DNA of 64,000 bases from Streptosporangium roseum DSM 43021 (GCF_000024865.1 NC_013595.1:3100001-3164000); one strand, 5' to 3'. Shown: positions 9,368 to 18,438, counted from the stretch's first letter. Translations and numbers: made by a program. The notes: generated by a model from the letters alone, not told the origin.

Positions 9368-9392
9368 CTCCACCCCCTCCACTCCGCTCCAC
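9368..9392 (-). promoter_or_regulatory. Inverted cluster of GTGGAG boxes upstream of mraZ
   Basis: Three CTCCAC sequences (GTGGAG on the minus strand) begin at 9368, 9377 and 9387, with a further one at 9272. They have the same core as the boxes in the mraZ promoter but face the other way. They lie in the 9046-9540 gap between divergent moxR and mraZ. I see no gene and nothing else assignable in the rest of that gap. Confidence 0.35.
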
Positions 9393-9448
9393 CCTCGTTG
9401 ACCTGGGAAAACGTCGCCGGAACGGGCCGTGAAGACGTGCGGAATCAG

Positions 9449-9488
9449 TTGACGGTGGAGAGAAGTGGAGTATGGTGGTGCGCAGTGG
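9449..9488 (+). promoter_or_regulatory. mraZ promoter with four MraZ-type operator boxes
   Basis: A promoter of form TTGACG (9449-9454), 16-base spacer, TATGGT (9471-9476) precedes mraZ. GTGG occurs at 9455, 9465, 9475 and 9485, an exact 10-bp period, three of the four as GTGGAG. MraZ is known to repress its own dcw operon by binding short G-rich direct repeats spaced by one helical turn. Here the boxes fill the spacer, overlap the -10 element and run into the start region, which fits autorepression. The GGGAGGTG ribosome site follows at 9527-9534. Confidence 0.7.
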
Positions 9489-9540
9489 AGAGCAGGGGCT
9501 ACAGCGCCACGCGCTCCGCTAGGCACGGGAGGTGGGGCCG

Positions 9541-9972
9541 ATGTTCCTCGGCACTCATCACCCGCGTCTCGATGACAAGGGACGGCTGTTCCTGCCGGCG
9601 AAGTACCGTGAGGAGCTGGCGGAGGGTCTGGTGATCACCAAAGGCCAGGAGCGCTGCCTCTACGTTTTTCCCGTAGAGGAGTTCCAGCGCATTACCGAGG
9701 CTCTGCGCACCGCGCCGGTGACCGCCAAGGCGGTCCGCGACTACAGCCGTGTCTTCTTCGCCAGCGCATCTGACGAGGTCGCCGACAAACAAGGCCGGGT
9801 CACCATCCCGCAGGCTCTGCGCGAATACGCCAGCCTGCGCCGTGACTGCACGGTCATCGGGGCCAACACACGGCTGGAGATCTGGGACGCTCACGCCTGG
9901 GACACCTATCTGGCCGACCAAGAGCAGGCTTTTGCCGATCTGTCGGAGGAGGTGCTGCCAGGGATTCTGTGA
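9541..9972 (+). CDS. mraZ: Transcriptional regulator MraZ
   Basis: This 143-residue protein has two SpoVT/AbrB-like halves with the motifs DDKGRLFLPAKYRE and DKQGRVTIPQALREYA. MraZ forms ring-shaped oligomers that bind repeated boxes before their own operon and repress dcw transcription. I chose the ATG at 9541 (MFLGTHHPRL), which matches the family start and lies 6 bases from GGGAGGTG; an in-frame GTG at 9532 sits inside the ribosome site. It heads the cluster, followed by rsmH after 222 bases. Four operator boxes precede it. Confidence 0.96.
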   Translation: MFLGTHHPRLDDKGRLFLPAKYREELAEGLVITKGQERCLYVFPVEEFQRITEALRTAPVTAKAVRDYSRVFFASASDEVADKQGRVTIPQALREYASLRRDCTVIGANTRLEIWDAHAWDTYLADQEQAFADLSEEVLPGIL

Positions 9973-10194
9973 CTCCACGGTCGACTCATCGGTGAAAACG
10001 TCGTTCGGCGAGGTCTCCACCCGCAACCACGATGCACGTCAGCTGATGCACCTTCCCCGGTGTCAGGTGACAGGCGGACATACGGATGCGGATGGGGACC
10101 TGGCCGGACGGCCCGGGGGTGGGGGCCAGTAAAGACACCGATGAACGTCCGCCGCGCATCCGTGAGCGCGGCGGCGAGAGGGGGGTTGCGCTTC

Positions 10195-11187
10195 ATGCGC
10201 GCCGAAAACGATATGCATGATCTGCATGCTCCGGGCGGCCATGTGCCCGTGATGCTCGAACGTGTGCTCGAGCTCCTGGCCCCGGCGCTCGCGGGCCCCG
10301 CCCCCGTCGTCGTCGACGCCAACCTCGGCCTCGGCGGCCATGCCGAGGCGCTGCTGGCCGCCCACCCCTCGCTGCACCTGATCGGGATCGACCGCGATCC
10401 CACCGCGATCGAGCGCTCCACGGCCCGGCTGGCGCCGTACGCGGAGCGGACCACGCTGGTCCGCGCGGTCTCCGACGAGCTGACCGAGGTGCTGGCGGAG
10501 GCCGGCCGTCCCCGTGTCGACGCCGTCCTGTTCGACCTGGGTGTCTCCTCGCCCCAGCTCGACGAGGCCGAGCGCGGTTTCGCCTACTCCTACGACGCGC
10601 CTCTGGACATGCGGATGGACCGTGACCAGGAGCTCACCGCCGAGATCGTCGTCAACACCTACTCGGCCGCCGAACTCATCCGGATTCTCCGGGATTACGG
10701 CGAAGAGCGATTCGCCCCGCGTGTCGCGCGCCTAATCATCAAGGAACGGGGCAACGAGGCCATAACGTCTACCAAGCGGCTGGCGGAGATTGTCCGCACG
10801 GCAATCCCGGCTGCTACCCGACGGACCGGGGGAAACCCCGCAAAAAGGACTTTTCAGGCGCTGCGGATCGAGGTGAACGCGGAGTTGACAGCACTGGAAC
10901 GCGCGCTCCCCGCCGCGCTGGACGCACTGACGCTCGGCGGGCGCGTGGTCGTGCTCGCCTACCACTCCCTTGAGGACCGGCTGACCAAGCAGGTCCTCGC
11001 GGCGCGAACCAGGGAGACCGGCCCACCGGGGCTGCCCGTCCCGCTGCCGGCTCACCAGCCGCGGTTCGCCCTCCTGACCAGGGGAGCCGAGCTTCCGAGC
11101 GAAGAGGAGGTGGCCCGCAACCCGCGGGCGGCCTCAGCCCGATGCCGGGCTGCAGAGAGGATCCGTGAGGCAGTTGACAAGGAGTGA
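10195..11187 (+). CDS. rsmH: 16S rRNA (cytosine-1402-N4)-methyltransferase RsmH
   Basis: RsmH (MraW) methylates N4 of C1402 in the 16S rRNA decoding centre using SAM. The sequence shows HVPVMLERVLELL, the SAM-binding DANLGLGGHAEALL, LFDLGVSSPQLDEAERGFAYSYDAPLDMRMD and the C-terminal VLAYHSLEDRLTKQ. Three in-frame ATGs are possible (10141, 10195, 10213); 10195 lies after a G-rich AGAGGGGGG run and gives 330 residues, normal for actinobacteria. The 9973-10194 gap before it shows no other gene. Its last 23 bases overlap the ftsL-like gene. Confidence 0.95.
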   Translation: MRAENDMHDLHAPGGHVPVMLERVLELLAPALAGPAPVVVDANLGLGGHAEALLAAHPSLHLIGIDRDPTAIERSTARLAPYAERTTLVRAVSDELTEVLAEAGRPRVDAVLFDLGVSSPQLDEAERGFAYSYDAPLDMRMDRDQELTAEIVVNTYSAAELIRILRDYGEERFAPRVARLIIKERGNEAITSTKRLAEIVRTAIPAATRRTGGNPAKRTFQALRIEVNAELTALERALPAALDALTLGGRVVVLAYHSLEDRLTKQVLAARTRETGPPGLPVPLPAHQPRFALLTRGAELPSEEEVARNPRAASARCRAAERIREAVDKE

Positions 11188-11677
11188 GTCGGTCGTCCGC
11201 ACCGCGCCGAGCCGCGGCGGACGTCCTGCGCGCGCGCCCCGCGCGACGCCGCAGGTACGCAGGACCAGGCCGGTCAGGACCGCGCCCGTCGCCGATCCCG
11301 CCGCGGCGCCCGCGGCACCCGCGGCCCGGCCGGGACGCGCGCCGCGCGCTCCCTTCATGCTGCTCGTGGTCGGCCTGCTCTGCGGTGGCCTGATCAGCCT
11401 GCTGCTGCTGAACATCGTCCTCGCCCAGGACTCCTACAAGGTCAACGAGCTCCGTAGCGCCAACGACCAGCTCCGCCAGAAGAAGGAGGAGCTGAAGAAC
11501 GCCAACATGCGCCTGGAGATGCCCGGCGCGCTCTCCGACAGCTCCGCCAAGCAGGGGCAGGGACCCGACTGGGACGAGGCCAACGTCATCACCCCCGACC
11601 GCTCCGCCAACAGCCGGGCCGCGAGCGACGGCCAGACGCCCGCCGGGCAGGAGCGAGTGCCGGGCACGGGCCGGTGA
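11165..11677 (+). CDS. ftsL: FtsL-like cell division protein
   Basis: The position between rsmH and ftsI, a single membrane helix (about residues 63-87, FMLLVVGLLCGGLISLLLLN) and a following coiled-coil-like stretch (VNELRSANDQLRQKKEELKNANMRL) identify a bitopic division protein of the FtsL type. FtsL with FtsQ and FtsB links FtsZ rings to the FtsWI synthase. The 62-residue cytoplasmic head is rich in Arg, Pro and Ala. The extracytoplasmic part is short (about 80 residues) and ends hydrophilic. The GTG start lies inside rsmH and the stop overlaps the ftsI GTG (GTGA), implying coupling. Confidence 0.85.
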   Translation: MRQLTRSESVVRTAPSRGGRPARAPRATPQVRRTRPVRTAPVADPAAAPAAPAARPGRAPRAPFMLLVVGLLCGGLISLLLLNIVLAQDSYKVNELRSANDQLRQKKEELKNANMRLEMPGALSDSSAKQGQGPDWDEANVITPDRSANSRAASDGQTPAGQERVPGTGR

Positions 11678-14388
11678 AGGAGACGGGCGGCCGGGGCCCC
11701 GGCCCCGGCCGTGGTGGTTCCGGCGGCGGACCCGCCGGAGGCTCCGGCCGCCGGGCCCCGGGAGGGCCCGGCCGTACCGGCAGGCCGGGCGGTCCGGATG
11801 TGACGGGCAGGCCGGGCTCCTCCGGCAGGCCCTCCCGGCCGGAGGGCTCGGGCGGGTCCGAACGGGCCGACGGCCCCGGTAAGCCCGCCTCTCCCGGCAG
11901 GCCGGGCGGTTCCGAAGGGCAGGGCAGATCCGGCGCTCCGGGCACGGGCAAGGCGCGTCCCGATGGCGCCGGCGGTCCGCAGGGCGCGGGCAGAGCACGC
12001 CCGGACAGTGCCGGCGGTCCGCAGGGCGGCGGCAGGGCGCGCTCGGACGGGTCCGGCAGGCCGGGCGGTCCACCGGGTGCGGGCAAGGCGCGCTCGGACG
12101 GGTCCGGCAGGCCAGGTGGTCCGCAGGGCGCGGGCAAGGCGCGTTCCGACGGGCCGGCCAGGCCGGGGGCGGGCAGGCCCGGCACCCCGGGCGCGGGCAG
12201 GGCACGCCCGGACGGCGCCGGCGGTCCGCAGGGCGGCGGCAGGGCACGCCCGGACGGCGCCGGCGGTCCGCAGGGCGGCGGCAGGGCGCGCCCGGACAGT
12301 GCCGGTGGTCCGCAGGGTGGCGGCAGGGCGCGCTCGGACGGGTCCGGCAGGCCGGGCGGTCCGCAGGGCGCGGGCAAGGCGCGCCCCGACGGGTCCGGCA
12401 GGCCCAGCGGGCCCCCCGGAGCGGGCAGGCCCGGCAGGTCCGCGCGCCCCGAGGGAGCCGGCAGGTCGGGCAGGCCGCCGGGACAGGAGACGCCGCGCAG
12501 GCCGCGCAGTTCCCCGCGTCCGGAGGCGCCGCAGGCCTCTCCGGGACGGATCCGCCCCGGCGCGGGGCGCGGGGAGGGGCAGACGGCCGATCCCGGCCGC
12601 ACGCCGGGCCGGGGCGGCAGGCCGCCCCGCCCGCCGATGCGCCCGCCCGCCGTACTGCGCCTGGGTAACCCCGGCAGGCGGATCAACGTCGGCCTCATCG
12701 CGATGACCTTCGTGCTGTCCGTCTTCGCCGGGCGGCTGGTGCAGCTCCAGGGCCTCGACTCCAAGGTGTACGCGGCGGAGGCGGCCGAGCAGCGGGTGCG
12801 GGGCGAGAAGCTGACCGCGCGGCGCGGTTCGATCACCGACGTCAACGGGCACGAGCTCGCGCTGACCCTGGAGGCGCGCGAGATCTTCGTCGACCCGTCG
12901 GAGGTCGCGCCGGCCGACCGCGACCGGGTGGCCACGGTCTTGGCCGCGGAGCTGAACCAGCCCAAGGAGCAGATCGCGGCCAAGCTCGGCAACACCACCA
13001 GCCGCTACCAGCAGGTGGCCGCCGCCGTCGAGCCGTCCGTCGCCCAGCGGATCATGACGCAGAAGCCCAAGCTCAAGGGTGTCGGCAGCAAGCACCGCTA
13101 CCGGCGCGACTACCCCGGCGGTGACCTGGCGGGCACCCTGCTGGGGTTCGTCGGCGACGACGGCACGGGCCTGAGCGGGCTGGAGAACACCTACAACGGG
13201 CTGCTCGCCGGTCGCGACGGCGAGCAGTTCATCGAGACGGGGCGTGAGGGGCAGCGCATCCCGATGACCCGCAGCACGCTGAAGACGCCCGTGGAGGGCA
13301 GGGACGTGCGGCTGACCATCGAACGCGACATCCAGTGGGCGGCGCAGAAGGCGATCACCGACCAGGTCAAGGCCACCGGCGCCCGCACCGGCAGCGCCAT
13401 CGTGATCGACGTGCCGACCGGGCAGGTGGTCGCCATGGCCAACGCGCCCGAGCTCGACCTGAAGAACTGGGAGAAGACCGCCCCCGAAGACTGGGTCAAC
13501 CGGTCGGTGACGGACGTGTTCGAGCCGGGCAGCACCAACAAGGTCATCACCGCGGCGGCCGCCCTGGAGTCGGGAGCCGTGCGGCCGGAGACCGTGTTCA
13601 AGGTCCCCGACAACATCAGATGCGCCGACCGGGTGCTGCGCGACTCCCATCCGCACCCCGTGGAGCGCCTGACCTTCTCCGGCGTGGTCGCGACCTCCAG
13701 CAACGTCGGCACGATCCTCGCCTCGCAGCGGGTCGGCGACGAGAAGCTGCACGCGATGCTGGAGCGCTTCGGGTTCGGCGCCAAGCCCGGCACCGGCCTG
13801 CTCGGCGAGGAGGCCGGGCTCCTTCCGGAGTGGAAGAAGTGGTCGGGCAGCCAGCGCTGCACGATCGCCTACGGGCAGGGCGTGTCGGTGACCGCCCTGC
13901 AGACGGCGAGCGTCTACCAGACCATCGCCAACGGCGGGGTGCGCGTCACCCCGCAGATCGTGGCCGGCACCACCGCCGAGAACCGGGCCTTCGTGCCGTC
14001 CCCGCCGGGCAAGCAGACCCGGGTGATCAGCGAGCGCACGGCCAGGGAGGTGTCCGGGATGCTGGAGGCGGCCGTGAGCGACGAGGGCACCGGCAACCTC
14101 GCCGCCATCGACGGTTACCGGGTGGCGGGCAAGACCGGCACCGCGATGCGCTATGACCCCAAGTGCCAGGGTTACTGCGGCTACACCTCGACATTTGTTG
14201 GTTTCGCCCCGGCGGACAAGCCCCGCCTGGTCGTCCTGGCGGTCATTCAAGACCCGCACAAGGGCTACTACGGCGGGGAGATCGCCGCCCCGGTCTTCAA
14301 GAAAGTGATGACGTTCGCGTTGAAGAGCAAGAAGATCCCACCCACCGGCACGACGGCCGCCTCGGTGCGGATACGCGCCGGGGAGTGA
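11674..14388 (+). CDS. ftsI: Septal peptidoglycan transpeptidase FtsI (class B PBP) with long N-terminal extension
   Basis: FtsI cross-links septal peptidoglycan with FtsW. The catalytic core is complete: dimerisation segment ARRGSITDVNGHELALT, active site STNK (Ser620, Lys623), SSN (675-677) and KTGTA (Lys820). The single membrane helix lies at about residues 337-356. Everything before it, about 330 residues, is a Gly/Arg/Pro/Ala-rich low-complexity tail with repeats at residues 93-270, giving 904 residues where related proteins usually have about 600-700. It starts at GTG overlapping the ftsL stop. No other credible start keeps the helix together with coupling, and the reading frame is open throughout the tail. 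The tail faces the cytoplasm and is probably disordered. Confidence 0.93.
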   Translation: MKETGGRGPGPGRGGSGGGPAGGSGRRAPGGPGRTGRPGGPDVTGRPGSSGRPSRPEGSGGSERADGPGKPASPGRPGGSEGQGRSGAPGTGKARPDGAGGPQGAGRARPDSAGGPQGGGRARSDGSGRPGGPPGAGKARSDGSGRPGGPQGAGKARSDGPARPGAGRPGTPGAGRARPDGAGGPQGGGRARPDGAGGPQGGGRARPDSAGGPQGGGRARSDGSGRPGGPQGAGKARPDGSGRPSGPPGAGRPGRSARPEGAGRSGRPPGQETPRRPRSSPRPEAPQASPGRIRPGAGRGEGQTADPGRTPGRGGRPPRPPMRPPAVLRLGNPGRRINVGLIAMTFVLSVFAGRLVQLQGLDSKVYAAEAAEQRVRGEKLTARRGSITDVNGHELALTLEAREIFVDPSEVAPADRDRVATVLAAELNQPKEQIAAKLGNTTSRYQQVAAAVEPSVAQRIMTQKPKLKGVGSKHRYRRDYPGGDLAGTLLGFVGDDGTGLSGLENTYNGLLAGRDGEQFIETGREGQRIPMTRSTLKTPVEGRDVRLTIERDIQWAAQKAITDQVKATGARTGSAIVIDVPTGQVVAMANAPELDLKNWEKTAPEDWVNRSVTDVFEPGSTNKVITAAAALESGAVRPETVFKVPDNIRCADRVLRDSHPHPVERLTFSGVVATSSNVGTILASQRVGDEKLHAMLERFGFGAKPGTGLLGEEAGLLPEWKKWSGSQRCTIAYGQGVSVTALQTASVYQTIANGGVRVTPQIVAGTTAENRAFVPSPPGKQTRVISERTAREVSGMLEAAVSDEGTGNLAAIDGYRVAGKTGTAMRYDPKCQGYCGYTSTFVGFAPADKPRLVVLAVIQDPHKGYYGGEIAAPVFKKVMTFALKSKKIPPTGTTAASVRIRAGE
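11950..12480 (+). repeat. Degenerate in-frame repeats in the ftsI 5' region
   Basis: Units of 42 bases (encoding RARPDGAGGPQGGG) and 51 bases (encoding KARSDGSGRPGGPQGAG) alternate and vary, about ten copies in all. Every length difference is a multiple of three, so the frame is kept. The encoded residues are mostly Gly, Arg, Pro, Ala, Ser and Asp. Confidence 0.85.
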
Positions 14389-14410
14389 TGAGGGAAGGTA
14401 CGCTCTCGCC

Positions 14411-15973
14411 GTGCGTCCCCCGTTGTCCATGCGACCGTCAACCAGTCCACCCCGTCCGCTCTCGGGGCTGGCGAGCCTGCTCGGCGCGCCCTCAGGCACG
14501 TCACGAGCGCCGCTGGCCGCGGTGTCCGGGATCACCATCGATTCGCGCCAGGTCCAGCGCGGAGATCTCTACGTCGCGCTGCCGGGGGCCACGTCCCACG
14601 GCGCCGGCTTCTCCGCGCAGGCACTCGCCGCCGGAGCCAGCGCCATCCTGACCGACGAGGAGGGCAGGGCTGCCGCGGTCGCGACCGGCCTGCCGGTCCT
14701 CGTCGTGCCGGACCCGCGCCGCGTGCTCGGCCAGGTCTCCGCCTGGGTGTACGGCAGGCCCGCGGCGGACGTGATGGTCATCGGCGTCACCGGCACCAGC
14801 GGCAAGTCCACCACCACCTTCCTGCTGGAGGCCGGGCTGCGAGCCGCCGGGCACAAGGCCGGGCTGATCGGCGGCGTGGAGATCCACGCCGGCGAGCTGC
14901 GCTTCACCCCCAAACTGACCACGCCGGAGGCCAGCGACCTGCAGGGCCTGTTCGCCCTCATGCGCGAGCACGGCGTCACGGCCGCCGCGATGGAGGTCTC
15001 CAGCCACGCGCTGGCACTGGGCCGCGTCGACGCGGTGTTCTACGACGTCGCGCTGTTCACCAACCTCTCCCAGGACCACCTGGACTTCCACAAGGACCTC
15101 GACGACTACTTCGCGACGAAGGCCCGGCTGTTCACCCCCGAGATGAGCCGCGCCGGCGTGGTCAACATCGACGACGCCCACGGGCGCGAGCTCCTCGGGC
15201 TGAGCAAGATCCCGATGACCACCTTCTCCGCCGAGGGCGCCCTCGAAGCCGACTGGCGGGCCGCAGACGTGCGTCTGGGCGCCGACGGCAGCTCCTTCCG
15301 CGTGGTCGGCCCCGGCGGTGTCGAGGAGGACGCGACGGTGGCCCTGCCCGGCCCGTTCAACGTCGCCAACGCGCTGGGCGCGATCGTCTCCCTCGTGGAG
15401 GCCGGGGTGCCGCTGCGTGCCGCGGTGGCGGGTGTCGGCACGCTGGCCGGGGTGCCCGGCCGGATGGAGCGGGTGCCCGGCGGCGAGGACTTCCAGGCCA
15501 TCGTCGACTACTCGCACAAGCCCGGCGCGGTGGAGTCGGTGCTGCGCTCGCTGCGCGAGGTCACCACCGGGAGGCTGACCGTGGTGCTGGGCTGCGGCGG
15601 CGACCGTGACCGGGGCAAACGCCCGATGATGGGGGAGGCCGCCGCCAGGCTGGCGGATGTGGCCATTCTCACCAGTGACAACCCTCGCTCGGAGGATCCG
15701 CTGCGGATTCTCGCCGAGATGATGAATGGAGCCCTCGGCGTGTCTCATGATGAGCGCGCACATGTGATCATTGAGCCGGACCGGGCCGCGGCCATCGACC
15801 TGGCGATCAGCCGGGCGGGCTTCGGCGACGTCGTCGTCGTGGCCGGCAAGGGCCACGAGCAGGGCCAGTATGTCGGGGACGAGGTCCTCCCGTTCGACGA
15901 CAGGCAAGTGGTGGCCGACGCGATCGTCAGAAGGCGGAACCGGACCGGGCGCCGAAGCACGTATGGAGAGTAG
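14411..15973 (+). CDS. murE: UDP-MurNAc-L-Ala-D-Glu:meso-diaminopimelate ligase
   Basis: MurE adds the third residue to the peptidoglycan stem peptide in the cytosol with ATP. The P-loop is GVTGTSGKSTTTF and the central domain shows NLSQDHLDFHKDLDDYFATKARLF. The motif DNPR (residues 423-426) is the recognised signature for meso-diaminopimelate rather than lysine, so this wall is DAP-type. The length of 520 residues is normal. The start used is GTG at 14411 after GGAAGG; ATG at 14429 is possible but far from a ribosome site. murF follows after 12 bases. Confidence 0.96.
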   Translation: MRPPLSMRPSTSPPRPLSGLASLLGAPSGTSRAPLAAVSGITIDSRQVQRGDLYVALPGATSHGAGFSAQALAAGASAILTDEEGRAAAVATGLPVLVVPDPRRVLGQVSAWVYGRPAADVMVIGVTGTSGKSTTTFLLEAGLRAAGHKAGLIGGVEIHAGELRFTPKLTTPEASDLQGLFALMREHGVTAAAMEVSSHALALGRVDAVFYDVALFTNLSQDHLDFHKDLDDYFATKARLFTPEMSRAGVVNIDDAHGRELLGLSKIPMTTFSAEGALEADWRAADVRLGADGSSFRVVGPGGVEEDATVALPGPFNVANALGAIVSLVEAGVPLRAAVAGVGTLAGVPGRMERVPGGEDFQAIVDYSHKPGAVESVLRSLREVTTGRLTVVLGCGGDRDRGKRPMMGEAAARLADVAILTSDNPRSEDPLRILAEMMNGALGVSHDERAHVIIEPDRAAAIDLAISRAGFGDVVVVAGKGHEQGQYVGDEVLPFDDRQVVADAIVRRRNRTGRRSTYGE

Positions 15974-15985
15974 GTAAGACGCATC

Positions 15986-17383
15986 ATGATCCCGTTGCCG
16001 CTGGCCAGGATCGCCGAGATCACCTCGGGTGCCCTCGCGGGCATGGCCGATCCCCGCGCGGTCGTGCGCGGTCCGGTCGTCATCGACTCCCGTGCCGTCG
16101 AGCCGGGGTCGCTGTTCGTCGCGATCAGGGGAGACCGGGTCGACGGGCACGACTTCGCCGCCCAGGCCGTCGAGGCCGGGGCCGTCGCCGTGCTGGCGTC
16201 CAGGCCCGTGGACGCTCCCGCGGTCGTCGTCGGCGACACCGTGACCGCCCTGGCCGACCTGGCCACCGCGGTCTGCGCCGATCTGCCGTCGACCACGGTC
16301 ATCGGAGTGACCGGATCGGCGGGCAAGACCAGCACCAAGGACCTGCTGGCCCGCCTCACCGCCAGGATCGGTCCGACGATCGCCCCGGTCGAGTCGTTCA
16401 ACAACGAGATCGGCCACCCGCTCACGGTGCTGAAGGCCGGCGAGGACACCCGCTACCTGGTCCTGGAGCTCAGCGCCAGGGACGCCGGCCACATCAGCCA
16501 CCTGGCCCGCATCGCCCCGCCCAGGATCGGGGTGGTCCTCAACGTCGGCACCGCCCACCTGGGCGTCTTCGGCGGCAAGGACGCGATAGCCAAGGCCAAG
16601 GGCGAGCTGGTCGAGGCGCTGCCCGCCGACGGCGTGGCCGTGCTGAACGCCGACGACCCGCTGGTGGCCGCGATGGCCCGGCGCACCGACGCCAGGGTCG
16701 CCTGGTACGGCCGCGCCGAGAGCGCCGCGGTGCGGGCGGAGGGGGTGACCCTCGACGACCGGGGCCGCGCCGCCTTCACGCTGCGCACCCCGTCCGGGGC
16801 CGCCCCGGTCGTGCTCCGCCTGTACGGCGAGCACGCCGTGGAGAACGCGCTCGCCGCCGCGGCGGCCGCCTACGAGCTCGGCCTGCCGGTCGCCACCATC
16901 GCCGAGGAGCTGTCGGAGGCCGAGCCCCGCAGCCGCTGGCGGATGGAGGTCACCGACAGGGCGGACGGCGTCACCGTGATCAACGACGCCTACAACGCCA
17001 ACCCCGACTCCATGCGCGCCGCCTTCGGCGCCCTCGACGCGCTCGCGGGCGGCCGCCGCCGCTTCGCGGTCATCGCCGCCCTGCGCGAGCTGGGCGAGGA
17101 GAGCGCGGCCCTGAACGAGGGCGTGGGCCGAATGGCGGCGGGGGCGGGCCTGGAGGGCCTGTTCGTCGTCGGGCCCGACGCCGGCCCGGTCCTGGCCGGT
17201 GCCGGAGCCGCCGTGGACGGCGTCCCGTCCGCCACCCGGGTCACGCACGTCGCCGACGCGCAGGAGGCGGCCGCCGCGCTGTCGGCGCTCCTGGTCCCCG
17301 GCGACGTGGTGCTGGTCAAGGGGCCGCGCGCGGCCGGCCTGGAGCGCGTGGCGGCGGCACTGGTGGGAGGTGATCGCCGATGA
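15986..17383 (+). CDS. murF: UDP-MurNAc-tripeptide:D-Ala-D-Ala ligase
   Basis: MurF completes UDP-MurNAc-pentapeptide by adding the D-Ala-D-Ala dipeptide. The 465-residue sequence shows the N-terminal block VIDSRAVEPGSLFVAIRGDRVDGHDF, the P-loop GVTGSAGKTSTKDLL, and YNANPDSMRAA in the C-terminal domain. Its stop overlaps the mraY ATG (ATGA), with a near-perfect ribosome site GGGAGGTGAT just before. It is followed by mraY and murD as in most actinobacterial dcw clusters. Confidence 0.96.
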   Translation: MIPLPLARIAEITSGALAGMADPRAVVRGPVVIDSRAVEPGSLFVAIRGDRVDGHDFAAQAVEAGAVAVLASRPVDAPAVVVGDTVTALADLATAVCADLPSTTVIGVTGSAGKTSTKDLLARLTARIGPTIAPVESFNNEIGHPLTVLKAGEDTRYLVLELSARDAGHISHLARIAPPRIGVVLNVGTAHLGVFGGKDAIAKAKGELVEALPADGVAVLNADDPLVAAMARRTDARVAWYGRAESAAVRAEGVTLDDRGRAAFTLRTPSGAAPVVLRLYGEHAVENALAAAAAAYELGLPVATIAEELSEAEPRSRWRMEVTDRADGVTVINDAYNANPDSMRAAFGALDALAGGRRRFAVIAALRELGEESAALNEGVGRMAAGAGLEGLFVVGPDAGPVLAGAGAAVDGVPSATRVTHVADAQEAAAALSALLVPGDVVLVKGPRAAGLERVAAALVGGDRR

Positions 17384-18438
17384 TGGAGATCCTCATCGCG
17401 GCGGCGGTCGGCCTGCTGCTGTCGTCGTTCGGCACCCCCCTGGCGATCCGCCTGTTCTCGCAGCGCGGCTACGGCCAGAGCATCCGGGAGGAGGGCCCCT
17501 CCGGCCACCACGACAAGCGCGGCACCCCCACCATGGGCGGCACCGTGATCGTGATCGCGGCGCTGCTCGGATTCGCCTGCGCCCACCTGTACAGCCAGTC
17601 CCTGCCCACCGTCTCCGCGGTCCTGGTGCTGTTCCTGATGACGGGCCTCGGCGCGGTCGGCTTCCTCGACGACTTCATCAAGATCTACAAGCAGCGCAGC
17701 CTCGGCCTGCGCAGCGGCGCCAAGGCCCTGGGCCAGCTCGTCGTCGGCGCGGTCTTCGCGGTCCTGGTCACCCGTTTCCCGAACGCCTACCTGATCACCC
17801 CGGCCGAGACCCGGCTGTCGTTCCTGCGGGACTTCGGCCCGTCGGTCGGCATCATCGGGTTCACGATCTGGGTGCTCATCATGATCGTGGGCTTCTCCAA
17901 CGCGGTGAACCTCACCGACGGGCTCGACGGCCTCGCCAGCGGCGCCACCGGCGTGGTGCTGGCCTCCTACGTCCTGATCGGCAACTGGCAGCTCCGCAAC
18001 AACTGCACCACCCAGCTCGGCCCCAACTGCTACTGGGTCCGCGACCCGCTGGACCTGGCCGTGGTCGCCGCCGCCGTGCTCGGCGCGCTGGTCGGCTTCC
18101 TGTGGTGGAACGCCCCTCCCGCCAAGATCTTCATGGGTGACACCGGCTCCCTGGCCCTGGGCGGCGTGCTCGCCGGTCTGGCCATCACCACCCGCACCCA
18201 GCTCCTGCTGATCATCCTGGCGGGGATGTGCGTGCTCATCACCATGTCGGTGATCATCCAGGTCGGCTTCTTCAAGATGACCGGCAAACGCGTCTTCAGA
18301 ATGGCCCCGCTCCAGCACCACTTCGAGCTGTCCGGCTGGGCGGAGACGACGATCGTGGTCCGCTTCTGGCTCATCGCCGGCCTCTGCGCCGCCGCCGGTC
18401 TCGGACTGTTCTACGTCGAATGGATGCCCAAGTCGTGA
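17380..18438 (+). CDS. mraY: Phospho-MurNAc-pentapeptide transferase MraY
   Basis: MraY makes lipid I by transferring phospho-MurNAc-pentapeptide to undecaprenyl phosphate at the inner face of the membrane. The 352-residue polytopic protein shows the substrate loop SHHDKRGTPTMGG-type block (GHHDKRGTPTMGGT), the Asp pair in GFLDDFIKIYK, NLTDGLDGLASG and the catalytic-site segment FMGDTGSLALGG. About ten membrane helices are apparent. The start overlaps the murF stop by four bases. Confidence 0.97.
   Translation: MMEILIAAAVGLLLSSFGTPLAIRLFSQRGYGQSIREEGPSGHHDKRGTPTMGGTVIVIAALLGFACAHLYSQSLPTVSAVLVLFLMTGLGAVGFLDDFIKIYKQRSLGLRSGAKALGQLVVGAVFAVLVTRFPNAYLITPAETRLSFLRDFGPSVGIIGFTIWVLIMIVGFSNAVNLTDGLDGLASGATGVVLASYVLIGNWQLRNNCTTQLGPNCYWVRDPLDLAVVAAAVLGALVGFLWWNAPPAKIFMGDTGSLALGGVLAGLAITTRTQLLLIILAGMCVLITMSVIIQVGFFKMTGKRVFRMAPLQHHFELSGWAETTIVVRFWLIAGLCAAAGLGLFYVEWMPKS

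Noticed and set aside
11434..14538. Long minus-strand open frame opposite ftsI
   Set aside because: It mirrors the repeats and codon bias of ftsI; no family motif is seen.
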